From Progne subis subis (lineage: Eukaryota > Chordata > Aves > Passeriformes > Hirundinidae), in contig JAKJHU010000085.1 in NCBI GenBank assembly GCA_022316685.1, positions 2,046,001-2,110,000 of the forward strand: 64,000 nt of DNA. Direction: 5' to 3'. The translations under genes and the position numbers were made by a program. Below are positions 35,895-49,389 of the stretch, piece after piece. Below the pieces are notes generated by a model that was given only the letters and a program-made list of their open reading frames with translations, was not told the DNA's origin and ran no database searches. The stretch's first letter is position 1. Each line of letters begins with the position of its first letter.

Positions 35895-38800
35895 ATGAGT
35901 TCATCAGTGCTGCGTTCTGCTTCGCCCCAGGTAAAAAAAAAAAAAAAAAAAAACCAACAAAAAAACCAAAAAAAAAAAAAAAAAAAAAAACCCAAAAAAC
36001 CCATGAAAGTGCCGTTAACAATCAGCGCTGTTTTCGGTAGGAGGGTACTCATTGTGCTTCTGGCGGTTTGAGTGGTAGACCACAGGTGGTACAGCCTTGT
36101 TCTGCAAAAGGCTTCAGTCGAGGGCCACAGGTGGTACCACGAGCATAAGGAACTTCTTGGAATGGTCTCTATTTATAATATAAACATAGCTCAACTAAAA
36201 ATACACCCCTCGAGTTTATTATGAGAGAATTTGTCACTTCCTTGTGTTGAAATGCATTCCGTGTCTCACCTTTTGTAGGCATTTAGCCCCAGTCACAAGA
36301 ACAGCATCATTAGGAGGCAGAGACAGGAACTCAAGCTTTTAATTGCAGAACTGAAAGATCGTGACAGGGAGCTCAATGACATGGTGGCAGTGCATGAGAG
36401 ACACATCCAGGCCTGGGAAGATGATCGCCAAAAAATACTGACATTAGCAGAACGATGCAGCTTATTAAGTAGTAAGTGTTGTGATGTAAAGAGTGAGATC
36501 TTGGTTGTACAAGTATATTCAGGTGCTTCAACCCCTCAGTAACAGTTTTGCACCATATAAGGAACCATTTCAGCCTTAAATTTTGTCTTTCTCTGAGATC
36601 TAAACTTCCACACTGGTGCTGAAGTGATTTGATCTTGAAGGGAGTGTGATGATCAGATAATTCTTTCTCATCTGAATGTGTAAATTGCTTCTGTGAATGC
36701 TTAAAAAAATAATCTGATTAAATAAATGTGAAGGAAGAGAAAAATTTGCAACCTGCTGGCGAGTTACAGAGCCCTGTGCCCTGAGGTTCTGCTGCACAGC
36801 TCTGAACGAGCACAAACCACCCAGCAAAACAGCTGGTGGCTCTGAACAGTATCAGTACAGAGCTCACCACGCAGTTCCTGTTCCATCTGACCTGGGTAGC
36901 CAGGGAATCCTCCTTCAGAGTGTGCAACATAAGCATCCAGGACTGAATGGTGTGATTTTAAAATTAAATTATTAAATTATTTCTGAGATCTATGAAATTG
37001 CATGACAGCCTCTGAGCTGTTTTCTCATGTATAACCTTGTCTCCTTCCTTTTCAGGTGAGCTGAACGAGAGAAATGCAGTTATAAAATCACTGACCAAAA
37101 AGTTAAAGGTTTTAGAAACCCAGCATAATGACAGTAAGATAACACTTGAAAACACACAACAGAAGTTTAAAGAGCTCCTTCAAAAAGTAGCAGATTCATC
37201 TCTTCAGTGCCAGGCTCTGGAGGTAGGGGTTGAGTAAGTGGTCTGGTTTTGTAGTCTGTGCATTTACAGGATGCCTGTGATGAACTGTAGCATTCCAAAA
37301 CTGAGACATTCAGGGTATTAAGACCCTTGATCACAAGCAAATTGGAGAACAATTTTTACTCCAGTCCCACATTGCCCGTTCACCTTGTTTAAATAATGTT
37401 GTGAACACATTTTCTGGGAAAAAATAATAATGTTGAATCACTGAAGTAATAGCTGGCGCTTCTTTCTGTTCACTAGGAGAAAAATCAGAATCTCCACTGC
37501 TCTGTTTTGGAACTGTCTGCTAAAACAGGCCAGCTGCAAGCGAGGGAACAGGAGCTTCTCACTATGCTTCAGCTGAAGGTACCGTCTGTCAGCTCATGGG
37601 CACTAAATGTGGTCAAAGTGCAGTGCAGCTGTTGCTGACTGTGCCACAAGGCTTCTGATCTCACTCATGGTTAATTCTTTGGCTTGTCTGAGAAGGGAGA
37701 AGCGGTCAGCAATAAACTGGTTTATTTTCATCAACAAGCTTATTTCCAAGATTTAATTTGGCAGGTTTTTTTCCCCTCAAAAGCTCAGAAGGAAGTCTGC
37801 CTATCAGTTTAACTATTGCAGGACATACTGTTGTTTTGTCAAAACCTATCCATGATATAAAAAATAAGAATTCATTACGTTTCCTATTTCAGGACAAGGC
37901 CTTAATTGAAACAACTGATCAGATTGCTGAGGTTACATCTAAATTTAAATCCCTGGAGAGTGCATTGCGTGCAGCAAAGTTGGAGGAATTCAGTCGCAAT
38001 AGAGACCAGCAAGACCTCAAGCTGACACTGAACGACGTCATGGTTCAAGTAAATAAGATGAAAGGTAAATGTTTCTGCTGGGCACCTTATTTAGTGTAGG
38101 CCAGCACGATTCTTTTTCACTCTGGGAAGTGCTACATTTTGTTTTACAGATATCCTCTCTGAGAAGATGAAAGACAGCAGCAATCACCAGGAAGAAATCA
38201 GTCACCTGAAACAAGAAAATGGCTGCTTGAGGAGCGAGCTGATGCTGGCAGGTGAGGGTGGGCAGTTGGCCTTTCATGCCTTGGCTTTCAAGGGCTCAGA
38301 GACTTCTGGGCAGCAATTCACTGATACCTGTGAAGGAGGCAGCTTGTTACCTGCCTTCCTTGCAGTTTAATAAAAGTATATCCCTTGTGTGCCATTCTTC
38401 TATGGAAGCAATATCTACAGCTTCTGCAGGGACACTTTATAAAATCTTGTGACAGCACAGAGTGATTACACGGGGAGGAGTAAGTGGCTCAGGGGATTCT
38501 CTCCTGAAAATGTTGAGACTTACTCTTCTTTGTTGCTTTCTGTAGGTGATGGGTTTGGTTTAGGCTGGTTTAATATGCAGACCTTGGTAAACTGCATCTT
38601 GCTCTCCACAATACCTTTGGTTTTGGGTAGAAGAACATCTGGTACTGCAGTGGGTAGGAAAGGTCACTGCAATATTCTTGGGGACAACCACAGAGACCTT
38701 GAAAGAGCAGGTGGCCAAAGGTGTGCTCTGCTGGGAGATAATTTTCTTGCCTGTCATTTTTATTGTGCCATTACCTTTGCTAGATATTCATCCCATGTCT

Positions 38801-41800
38801 CGTTATTTTAAAACCAATAGAATTGGGAATTGTTTTGCTGCACTTCCCTCTACATGCATGATTTTGAATTAATTAACTGAATTTCCTTTATGCTTTCTGC
38901 TTTTTTTTCCCCTTTCCTTTTCCTCTTTTCCTTTCTGAAAACATTAAATAAATCAGTCAGTGAAGCACATTATTGCTGCTAATGAAATGATGCCAGATGC
39001 TGAGGAAAAGTCTAAGGAAAATACTTGATTTTCCTTTTTTCTTGAGGGTTTTGTGCTCTTTTTATCTGGAGGAGAAACAGGTCTCATTGATCTGAAGAAA
39101 ATGTGGGTTTTTTTGTTTTGGTAACGCCTTCTGCCTCTGCAGACACAGCAATGCATTTGCTTTGTGTCTATTCACCTGAAGTAACAAAAATAATTATCAT
39201 CTTTTGAAACAGTGGAGGAAGCACAGAGAAAGGATCAACTTTATCAGTTTACCAAGTCGAAGCAAGCGCGGATTGAAAAAGAATTGTCCAGTTTGCGACA
39301 GGTACAGCCCTGACTGTGTTTCTGCTCTGAGGTTAGAGGAGCGTTTTCAGTAACATCAGACCAGTGTAAAAAAGTTAGATCTAGGTATTACTGATTAAGA
39401 GGAAAAAAAAAAAAAAAATCTGTTTGCGCCTTGCTGGGATCCTGTAGAATGTCAATTTCTTTCACTTGGGGTTAAGTCGAAAAGCCCACGGTGCTTCCAG
39501 GCTTGGGAAGTCACGTGAAGGGCAGCAGGATTGGGATTACACACCTGCCCAAGGTGAGCTGGGCAGAGAAAGGGACACAGTGTCCTGGCAGATCTGTTTT
39601 TCACGACTTAAACTCTTTGTGTTCACCTGCTCTCAGCTGAGGTTCTCAATGCCTGTTCCATTTTTTTAATTGCTAATGATTGATGGGTAGTTACCTTCTC
39701 CAAATCCCCTGCAGTGAAAGCCAAATCCCATGATCGTCATCCATGTCCTGTAATTCTGTAGCTGTGAACAACCTAATAACAACATGTATTAAATATCAGG
39801 TAACAGTAATGATATTTTACTTATTGTTCAGGGCGTTTCCATCTTAGAAGAATATTCCAATCTTCTAATGGAAATCCTGTTTATTGCTGCAAAATGTTAT
39901 TTTCCTAAATACATGCAGAGATGCCCTCTTAGATTTGGAAGTCTTTGTCAGTAGTTTGACTACAGGCATTGGTTTATAAAAACATTTTGAGGATGCTTTT
40001 GGAAGACAAGCACTGTGGTACTACCTGATGATGATGATGTTCCTGCACCCAGGCATTCACTAACGCCCCTCACTGCCTCTGACAGGTCTGTGTGAAACAG
40101 CAGCGGGACTTACACTTCCTTCATATCAACTTGGATAGCTCTGAGGACTCCAGGCCAAAGCATGAAAAGGCAGCCAGTGGAAGGAGGTAAAGACATTTTC
40201 AATTTTTTTTTTTTCTTAAATAGTTTGTCCTCAAAGAGAGACTTCACTGTTCGGACCCAACTAACATCCTAACAGGGGTGTGTGCTGGGTCAGGATGGCT
40301 TTGCTGGACTCAACCACAAACATCCAGTGAAGCTTTCAAGTCCCCTGTGTTTTATTTGGTCAGGAGAGACCATGAACATCAGTCACAGACCAAGTGTTGT
40401 AGCAGGCCAGACAGCTCATGATGTTTTTAGAAAGTGAACTAGTCTGGTGGTAAGAATGTTAATCTGGCTCCCTACTACTTTTGTTTTAAAAGCAAAGTTT
40501 ATTTTAGGAAGTAAACTTAGAGAATTGGTGCACACCCTGGAGGTTCAGATAGAATCATCATACCGTGTAAAACATGAGGGAACTCTCAGGCTGATTTTGA
40601 AAACTAACAGCCAAATCTGGGCAGATTTTCTGCGGGGTTTTGGCAGGACACAGCTTCCTGGTGGTGTGTGCAGCCTGTGTTCTGTAGAGCTTTAGGAGTG
40701 CAGTTGGGGATTCTCTTTACCTGCAGTGTTTCTGACTTGTTTTTGTCGTGCTGTTGTAGCACAGGGGCCACATTCTCTGCCTGTGAAAGCCCCAGCAAGA
40801 CACACAAGGGTAGGACTGAGGGCAGCCACAGGATGTGCGAGAAGTGTGGAACTGCACCAGTTCCAGCAAGTAGGGTAAAACCCACCCCTGAGATGTGTGA
40901 AGTAGATAATAGCCAGTTACTGAATGCTTCAGACTTGGAGGAAACTACCTCAGCGTTCTTAAACCAGAGTCAAAAAGTTGTGAAAGGCTTGGCCGTCCCT
41001 GCGGAAGAAGGAGAAAAGCAGGATGTTGCATCAAGCTCTGATGAGCTAGGCAGTGAAAAATTTCATGAGGCAAACAACACAAGGCCATTGAGAAACAGGG
41101 AAATTGGAGAGAAAGGAGTGAAAAGCAGACACCCAAAAATCTTTGAGGTGTCTTTGCCTTCGTATGATCATTGGCATGACATCAAATCTCGTGCAGATTT
41201 GCAAAGCACCATGATCCAGAACAACATCACGTCCAACAAAACTGATACTGGAAACAAAACCTGGGAGGAGACATCTGACATTGAGTCTGGCCAGAAGAGC
41301 AGAGAGACTCCTGTGACTTGCAAGTCTGAAGTTGATTCCTCTATTAATAACTTCATCATAAATAAAAATGAACTGTGCAAGCCACTGTCAGATCTGGAAT
41401 GGCTGGAGATTTTCAAGCCCAAAAAGAGAGATTGAAACACGTGCTGTGGAAAAGATTACAGCTGTTCGGAGACTGCACAAGGGATGAAATGTACCTCCTC
41501 AAAAAGGCTATGAGTTTGTTGCTTTTAAGAAATAAGCATAAGCTAGACTTAAGTATAAATTTAGGTGTGTAAGTGCTCAGTATTATCTCAAGCTATGTTC
41601 AAAGTAATTGCTGTTTTAGATTTAGTCTATCAACCTGAAAATCAACAATTTTAAAATAAAAATAGCTCTTAAAGTATCATGATTCTATTTTTATGCATTT
41701 ATTTTTTCTCCTCTCTTATCCCTAAGAGCTGTGTGGGCAGGAGAAGAAGCTGCAATACCATATAACTCAGCCAAATAAACGAATTGAGAAAATCTTAACC

Positions 41801-44800
41801 AGTTTTTTGAAGTCCCAGGTGTTGCTTGTAACTCTGATGGGTCAAATGTGTTCTGCCCATAGTTGGACTTGTACAGTGATGTTTCTGTGAGGAAAGAAAC
41901 AGATCTAGCTTTTGTGTGATGCTTTAGTGACTGTGTTATTCCTATTGAAAAATCCCATCTTGGCCGGGCGAGGATGTAGGACACAGCTCTGAGCACAGAC
42001 TGCTGCCTCTGTCAGGGCAAGAATGAGATGGCAAGATTTAAAGGACAGCAATCTGTCCACTCTCCAGTTCTTGGGACTCTGTCCTTCTGTTTGTGCTATG
42101 GGAGGAAAAGGACATGGCTGGGGACGAGCAGGATGAGGTTTCTAATGCTGAGAAGTGTCAGAAGAAGACTCAGGTGCCTCAGTGATGTTGGAATGTCTCC
42201 GAGATAAAAACCTGCTCTGCGTTTACAGAAGTGGCTTTGTGCCTGTATAAGCAAAGGCATTCAGAGCTGGGACTTGCTGTGGACCTGTGCTGTTGGTTCC
42301 TCTATTTCCTTTAAAAAACCCCCTTGATTTACCAGCTCTATTTTAGAAGGATTTCTGAAGTTTCTGAAGTTTCACAGCGATTCCATAGCTGCTTTTTAGC
42401 CAGAGGAGAGGAGCCTTCCAGCTGGTGGTTTGACAAGCACAGTAAATGAACAGCTGTTTAAACCTGCTCTCAGTGTTTGCCAGCAAGCCTACCCAGTATC
42501 CAAACAGATTCATGTTATGGAATGGAAAGATCTGATGTATGGATGCTTTCATTCTTTTGAAACAGAAATATTGTAGAGATGGTTGCTGCAGTGAGACAGA
42601 CCCGTTCAGAAACAAGGTGAATGGGCAGCCACTGAAAAAGAATGCTGGCCTGGCACATTCCCACGTGCCTCAGCTGAGCTTCACACTGCCATGTGGGCTC
42701 TCTCTAGTTTCCACTGCCCATAAATCATTGAAAGGACTCCACTGCCCTTGTGTCTACTCCGACTTTTCTTATCAACTCCCCCAGCAGCACCAATGACACA
42801 CTGCCATCCCTCCAAATCCCTTCTGAGTCTGGATCATGAAAGCCGCTTTCACTTTTTGTCTTGACCTATTTGTCTTGTCCTTGAGTGAATTTTAAGGGAA
42901 AAGGAAGAAATTCGACCTGGGCAGTGCAGCTAGAACAGATCTCCTCCAGTTAGGGAGGGGCTGTGCTACCCATTTGGGATTTGCTGCTGAGCTCTCCAGT
43001 TTTCTTGATGCCCACATTTGGTCCTGCTGATTGGAGATGGATTGACTCAGTGCAAATCCCTGACTGTCTGCTCTCCAGCCTCTGCTGACTCGGATTTGCC
43101 AGGCAATAAATCCTCGCCCGTAAATGGGAGGAAGGCAGGAGCATTGCTTCTGTGAAGGGATTAATGGCAGAGACCAAACACAGCATTCCTCCTGGGACTT
43201 GAATCTGGATCCTCCAGTTTTCCCATTGCTGCTTTCAGAGTGCTGATGATGTAGTTTGTGTTTAGGGGAGGGTGCTGGCACCTCCCTGTCAGGCCAGCAA
43301 ATATTTTTGCCATGAGTTCCTGAGTTCTGGAACAGCCAAGAAGGAGGCTGTTAACAGTCAAATACCTTCTCCAGTGGCAGAGGGGATTGTGAAATCCCAC
43401 AGTGCAGGAGTCATTTCTGTGTGCTCTGGCTTGGTGACTTCATTTATCTTGGGCCAACATTTGCTGCCTTTGGATTTTTATCTCAATTCTCATTTTACAG
43501 ATGGAGCATCAGCAGGTACTTGTTGAGTCTGCCCAGGCTGGACTAAGCCACCCATTCCTGAACCATTTCCCTGCCTCAAAATCAAACCTGTGTCCCTCTT
43601 CCTTTCCAAGCTGTGTGTTTTCATCTCCTCACATCCCTGTTTCAGGCTGCTTGTTCCCTCATGTTTCCACAGAAACTCTCCTTGTCAGAAACACAGACAT
43701 GAGCTTTTCTCTCTTGAAAGAGAGCCTATTTTATCCCAGTGTTTTATGGGAGAAGTGAAATGGGACACAGCAGACACTCGTGAGCTGGCAACTCTCATGA
43801 GGGTTTTTTCCTAGATTGAATGTCAGTTCAAAATACACCTGTTTTTAACAGTCTTGCCAGGTATGGAATGCCTTGTTAGACCAAAATAAGTACCTAAAGA
43901 ATATCTAGTGAAATGTCACCAATTCAAAGAGAATATTTGCTTTAACATACACATCTTTTTCCATTATTTACCAGTCCAGGCAGGGTTAGCACTCCGCTTC
44001 TCTTGTGTTCAGAAGCTGATGAATGTGGTTTTCTCCTGTATTTAAAAATAAATAAACCCAAGCCTCTTAGGGAAAGCTCTCCTGTGACCTCTGAAGTGAG
44101 ATGATGACTGCAAAACACTGCAAAATTCCCTTGAAAGGTACACCTGTAGGTGTATTATTAAATATTAATTTAATAATGGTTGATTAGAACCAAAAAGGGA
44201 GGAAGTAGCAGAGTATTGGGAAGAACCAAGTGTTGCCTTTCGTGTGCTCTGTGCAAGGTTAAATACACACTCAAGCACATGCTCATGGAGCTGGCTGAGA
44301 CTGGTTGAAAGTCAAACCCTTGTCCTCAGAGGATGAAATTCATCTAGGGAAGCTGTTAAACATGGGAATGCTCTGAGGAACAGAGTAATCTCCCAAGCTT
44401 CTTGGTTTCCTTGGCTCAGGGCCCACAGTTATTTATGTTGTGCCACGATTCTCCCTTGAAAGTTTAAAAAGGGTGGTGATACTGTTTCTGCCAATGTCTT
44501 AATTTCTTTTTTTTAGCAGTGAAGAAAACGTGGATCTGAATTCCCTCCACGTGGCTTCTCCTCTCTTGACATCCACTGAGAAGAGCAACATAACTCAAAG
44601 TTCTGGGAAATTCTCTGATGAAGATTCCCCTCTGGACATCAGTGACTTGGCAGTGACTAAACCAGCGAAGAGATACTGCATGAAACCAGTCAGTATCTTA
44701 TTGCACAAGGTCCTTGACTGATTTTGAGGGGAATTATGGGGAATTATGACTGATGGTAGGAGTGCAAATCTCTCCTGGCATGGAAGAACTGGGGATTCAA

Positions 44801-47800
44801 ATGATGACACAGCAGGCTTATGGCAAAGGTGATAACATTTTTTTTTTTTTTTTTTTTAATAACTCCTTGTTGCATCGAATATGTCTTGGTAAAGGAGTTT
44901 TTAAGAAATGAGTAAGGCTTTGGAATGAAAAGCTTCAGGAAAATGGATGCTGGCTAATTGGTAATTCCGCCAAATATCCCAGCACACGTGGATGCAGCTA
45001 TCAGAAGCTACTGGACATTGTTTCTTTCCTGTTCTGCTTGGTCTTCCCTCTTTCTCATGTCTTTATTCTCCCCTTTATCCCTGAAGTACCTCTCCTGTGA
45101 GTGCTCCATATGGAGCATGTGGAAATCTGTTTAAAATGGCACTAGGGGAGAGCTCTGTGTTTATCAGAAACACCAGCAGTTAGAGTTTGTTACTTTGCGG
45201 TATTTTGAACAGAAACATTTCAAAACCAAAATGCTGATTCTTGGTACGTTATAATTCCTTGAAATCCTCCAAAAAAAGAAAGATCCTTCCCTAACTTTGG
45301 CTCCCTCTCTGTGTCCTGCAGGACACCAGTTCCCTGTTCTGGAAGCTGGAGCGCTCCTTGGCCCAGTCCCGACAGATGCTGGCTGATCTGGAGCGCAGCC
45401 TTCTCCACACGAGCCCTTCCTGCATTCACAACGCCAACAACATGAATAAGGTACAGATTGCTCTCCCAGGATTCAGGAATACTGACTGGGAACATCCTTT
45501 CCCTTATGCTTGGCTTGCACTGCATTAGCAAAGCATGAGGAGGAGGATATTGGTTATGAAGAGACAATTCCTGCCTGCCTTAGTGCTTGAATTTTTTATA
45601 GGATTCTGTTTGGCTGCTCAAGGTCATGACAGGATTTGACTCTTGCATGTGTCTGAACAGATGGAAGGCAGAAGTCATTTTGGGGCAAGCTGTAGGAGGT
45701 CTAGAAACAAAGTGAGCACTGGTTCTTTCTCCCTTGAAGCAAATGAGATGATTTCTCGGGCTCAGCACACACTCACTGCTCTTCTGTCCCAGAGACTCGC
45801 AGTCAGAACTGGTTTATCATTAATTTCATGGAAAGGAGGGCAGTATAGGGAATAGCTGGTATACAGGAAACTTTGGGTGTGAATTTAAACCAGCTCAGCT
45901 TAAATAAAGCCAGAATTATTGTGGGTTAGTAGTTTTAGCTTCTTCATTGCAAGGTCAGAGAATATATTCAGTGGTCAAAGAAAAGAACCTGTATGTAGCT
46001 GTCACGGCAGTTTATTTTATGAGCACAAGTGCTGATAAAGTTCCTCTTGAGTATTTGGGCAGTAGAAGTAATCAGTGAAAGAGTCACTTGTTTGGTGGAT
46101 AAATATCCATAAAATTTCTACCTTGTTTGACAAGCACATTGTACCTTTTGTCCCTAGAGATGAGAGCACTTGTGCTGGTGTGTATCCCAAAGGGAGGGCT
46201 TAGGCTCCTGTTTTCAGGGCAGTGCTGAATCCTCATCTTCATCCTCACACATCTCACCTCCCTCTAAAAAGTTATAATACTCTTTTTAGCCTTAGATGAA
46301 CTTGACCAGAACAACGTTGCTGTAAGGAACCAGACAAAGCCATTTTTATAACATTCAGAACCATAAACCCTTCGCTGTGCTGGGCCTGAGTGTAAAGGCT
46401 GTGTGCCAGCGTTTGCATAAACTGAAAGGATATTTTGTTCAGAAGTTCCTCTGCAGGATTTCATTCAGTGGCAAAGACAGCAGCAGTTTAGTCTTTTGCA
46501 AAGCCTCCTGAGTAGGAGGATTCCTGAAAAGCTCCCTGCACACAGTGCTTGCTTGTGGCTCTTGCCCAGCCCCATCAGCTGTCTGGCTCCTGCTCACTGC
46601 TCGGCACGTCACAGCTCGGCTACTCCGGCTGCCCGTGACTCTGCTTTAGGATCTGATGCTGCATTTTTGAGCTTGAAATTGGCTTCTCCTTCAGCACGGG
46701 TGCTTTAGTGGGTAGAAAATGAAGCAAACTCGTGTGTAGTGGTGGGAGCAGATCCTGAGCCAGCAGCTGTGAGACTTTGATCTTCTTTCAGAGAGGTTCT
46801 GGGCAAAAACTCGTCAAGCGTGTTTGAGTTAATCTATGCAGGCCGGCTAACCTGTGCTTAAAACCAGGCTTACCTGGGGCTGTTTTAAACTGAGCTTTAG
46901 AATGGAATAAATATGAGATACAGCCTTTGGAGTTTAATCAGGGGGAATTGGTACGTGTTGGATTCTGTGCCCTGCTTGAGGGGGAGGAGAAGGGGGAATG
47001 AAGAAGTGTCCCCCTGCTGCTCGCCAGCTTGAACCCGGCAGCTCTGGAAATTTTATCCTCTGAGCCCTTTGATTTTTGATTTCCATGTAGTGTTTTTACA
47101 TTACAATAGAAACAACAGAGCTTGCAGGAACTCTTCACAGAAGCCAGTTATCTGCTGCAGGAGAAAGAGATGCTAAGCTTTCTTTTTTATTCTGTGATGT
47201 TCCCTGAGCATGAAGGTGTTTTCAGCTTGATTTTTTTTTTTTTTTTTGTTTGCTTCCCTCTATAAATGCATCTGCAATATTAATACACTTTATGGATTTT
47301 TGAGATGGGCCTGGCACAGGATTCTAAGTGCATTTTCAATAAACCTCTTGTGAGTACTGTAACAGCAAACACATACTGAGTCAGCAAGTATTTCCTTTAG
47401 TCAAATAATTAAACTTTTCTCAAGCATGTTCCTCATTCTCAGGGCAGTCAGATCTCACAGCTTCATTCCCCAGTACCTGCACTCTCCTCATTGTGGTTAA
47501 AACCCTTCTGTGTGTTACAGATAACAGGATCAAGGATGTGGACATTGTTGAGTGAGAGACTGGGGAGTTTTTTCCAAGTGCCAAGGCCAAGGGCTGTTTT
47601 AGGATACTGTTCCTAGGCTCAGAGCCCCAAAAGTAGAATGTGTTGAATAGAGCTGCTTCAGAACCCCCAAAGCAGCCTTGTCCACAGCAGATTTTTTTTT
47701 TTTTTTTTCCTAATCAGGAAATTTCTCACTCTCTGATTATTTGTTCTCCTATTGTGGATCGGATGCTTGCAATAGGCACCACCTTGTCTGGTTCTGAGGA

Positions 47801-49224
47801 CAAAAGAGTAACCAGATATGGTCAAAATCCTGAACACCACGCGAAACTGAATAAGAACCAGCAACAATGAGGAGAAAATCTGGCAGAAAAAAGAAATCTT
47901 CCAGTGCTGACACAACCCAAGCTCATGCCTGCGAGGGAGGTTACCCCACAGCCAGCTGGGCTGTGACACTGTGTGACACCAGGTTTTTTGTGTGGGTCAG
48001 CCTCGAGCCTGTGGGGAGCTGGTGCTCAGTTCTCTCTTGGCTATTCCAAGTCCCTGAGCTGTTTGTGCCCTGGGGACTCAGGCTGGTTTGCAGCACCCTC
48101 GTGTTCTGCTGGTTCTGCATTAAGCCTGGAGACTCTGAGGCTTCCCTCAGCGCCTGTTGGGTCTGCAGAGTGCAGCTGGTGGGGAACTTGGAGGAGATAG
48201 ATGCTGAGTAGCTGGAATGCCAAACCGTCCTCTGCTGTAAGGTTCCTGTGCACAGAGAGAGCTCTTCTTTTCCTAAAAAGAGCCCTGAGGTAAAAGCAGC
48301 CAGAGGTTGTATGGGTTGAAGCCAGTGCTGTGACTTGCATCCTGAAACCACCAATGTTACAAAGCTTCAGGAGCAAATCCCCAAAAGTGCTGAGCCCCAG
48401 TGCTGAGGCAGCAGAGTGGGGAGAGCACGCTGAGCCTACAGAAATAATCACATTTGCCTCAAGTGAGAAAGAGCTCAAACAAACACACCACAATCCACTG
48501 TAGATCCATGACAGGAATGAGTGGCTCTCCAAGTCGCTGGCTAGTGCATAATTCTCATTTTCTTTCTGGGTTAAAAGGCACTGAATCACTGTGATCAGTT
48601 AGATCTGAAGATCTGAAGCAGAGCAGGTCCAGAAATAACTAAACATTTGTGCAGTTTCATATACAGAAGTGATTGAATTGATTTTGGTTGTGTTTGTTTG
48701 GTTTTAAATTGCTTTGAAACTCATTTGAGGGCAGGCACACTGACAAACATCACGGCAATTTCCTCCCTAGCTGCCAGTGATTGAGCCATTCTCATCAGTC
48801 AGTTGTTTTGCCTCTAGAGAGAGGTTGGGTGGGGGGCAGTTGAAGAACTCAGGAGGAAAGCAGTAAGAAAAAGGCTGTATTCAGTTTTGGACACAGCAGC
48901 ATGTTCCACTGCTCATAAATGGTGACTCAGTGGCTGGCCTGGGGCACAAAGATCACTCCTTTCCTCAAAAAAAAAATAAAGGTTTTATTTCCCAACAGCC
49001 TCTGGTGGCCCTGAGACTGTTGCCTTTCTGTGAAGTACTTTGTTTACCTTTTCCTCTTTATATTTTTACTCTATGTTCTTACTCTGTTTGCAGTGTGAAA
49101 ATGTGCGTAGTGAATTTGCTTAAGTGCGGTTGCTTCAGATATTTCAGAGGAAATGTTCCTGCTTTTTAATAACAATCTTTTCCATTTTCTGCAGAGGAAG
49201 AAGTTGTTTCCAGCGCACAGGTAA
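35895..49224 (+). CDS. CCDC62: CCDC62, coiled-coil domain protein 62 (9 to 12 coding exons)
   Basis: CCDC62 is a mainly testis-expressed coiled-coil protein linked to acrosome formation and reported as an oestrogen-receptor coactivator. Firm exons: 35895-35930, 36279-36471, 37056-37222, 37477-37578, 37893-38064, 38150-38251, 39213-39301, 40086-40186, 40760-41435. They total 1,638 bp in phase and give 545 aa ending FKPKKRD. Exons 2-8 are heptad-rich coiled coil with family matches such as RDRELNDMVAVH and VKQQRDLHFL. Exon 9 is less conserved. The human protein (~684 aa from memory) continues beyond FKPSK. Here a TGA intervenes, but homologous sequence resumes in exon 44517-44688 (or to 44709), exon 45322-45450 (KLERSLAQSRQMLADLE) and terminal exon 49195-49224. 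I choose MSSSVLRSASPQ as the start. It is the expected neighbour of DENR and HIP1R. Confidence 0.85.
35933..35998 (+). repeat. Double poly-A tract at the CCDC62 exon 1 donor
   Basis: Runs of 21 and 23 A separated by short C-containing spacers begin two bases into intron 1, so that the donor reads CAG/GTAAAAAA. Such runs are prone to length error in both biology and assembly. Confidence 0.9.
41436..41680 (+). other. CCDC62: Candidate 3'UTR of a short CCDC62 isoform, with poly(A) signal 41655-41660
   Basis: After the TGA at 41433-41435 there are about 220 bases before AATAAA at 41655-41660. Exon 9 could therefore be a complete terminal exon giving a 545-aa protein. A strong splice donor (GTAAGT) also lies at 41569, before the signal, so retention versus removal of the following intron could select between two 3' ends. 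Confidence 0.5.
41690..44516 (+). other. CCDC62: CCDC62 intron 9
   Basis: About 2.8 kb without a recognisable exon or repeat family. Open frames here do not match CCDC62. Confidence 0.6.
45451..49194 (+). other. CCDC62: CCDC62 last intron
   Basis: About 3.7 kb with no exon I can support, and with T-rich runs near 47232 and 47693. The 182-codon open frame on the minus strand at 48041-48589 has no recognisable similarity and is treated as chance. Confidence 0.55.
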
Positions 49225-49362
49225 TTCTGAGGACCTGAAGATCATCGACCCGGCAGCTACAATGGAAAGTTACCTCATTTTTTTTCCTTGGTCCTCCTGA
49301 GTGTTTGAAAGACTCACAAGTGGCAAGAAGATGTGACTCTGCAGGAATGTATTTTATCTTGC

Positions 49363-49368
49363 AATAAA
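49363..49368 (+). promoter_or_regulatory. CCDC62: Poly(A) signal of the long CCDC62 form
   Basis: AATAAA lies about 140 bases after the TAA at 49222-49224. This supports 49195 onward as a terminal exon. Confidence 0.65.
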
Positions 49369-49389
49369 ACACAGAGTTACGCCAAGATT

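Noticed and set aside
35895..49224. CCDC62 as a processed or dead pseudogene
   Set aside because: It has introns, nine exons in perfect phase, a conserved coiled coil and the expected neighbours. Only the C-terminal part is in doubt.
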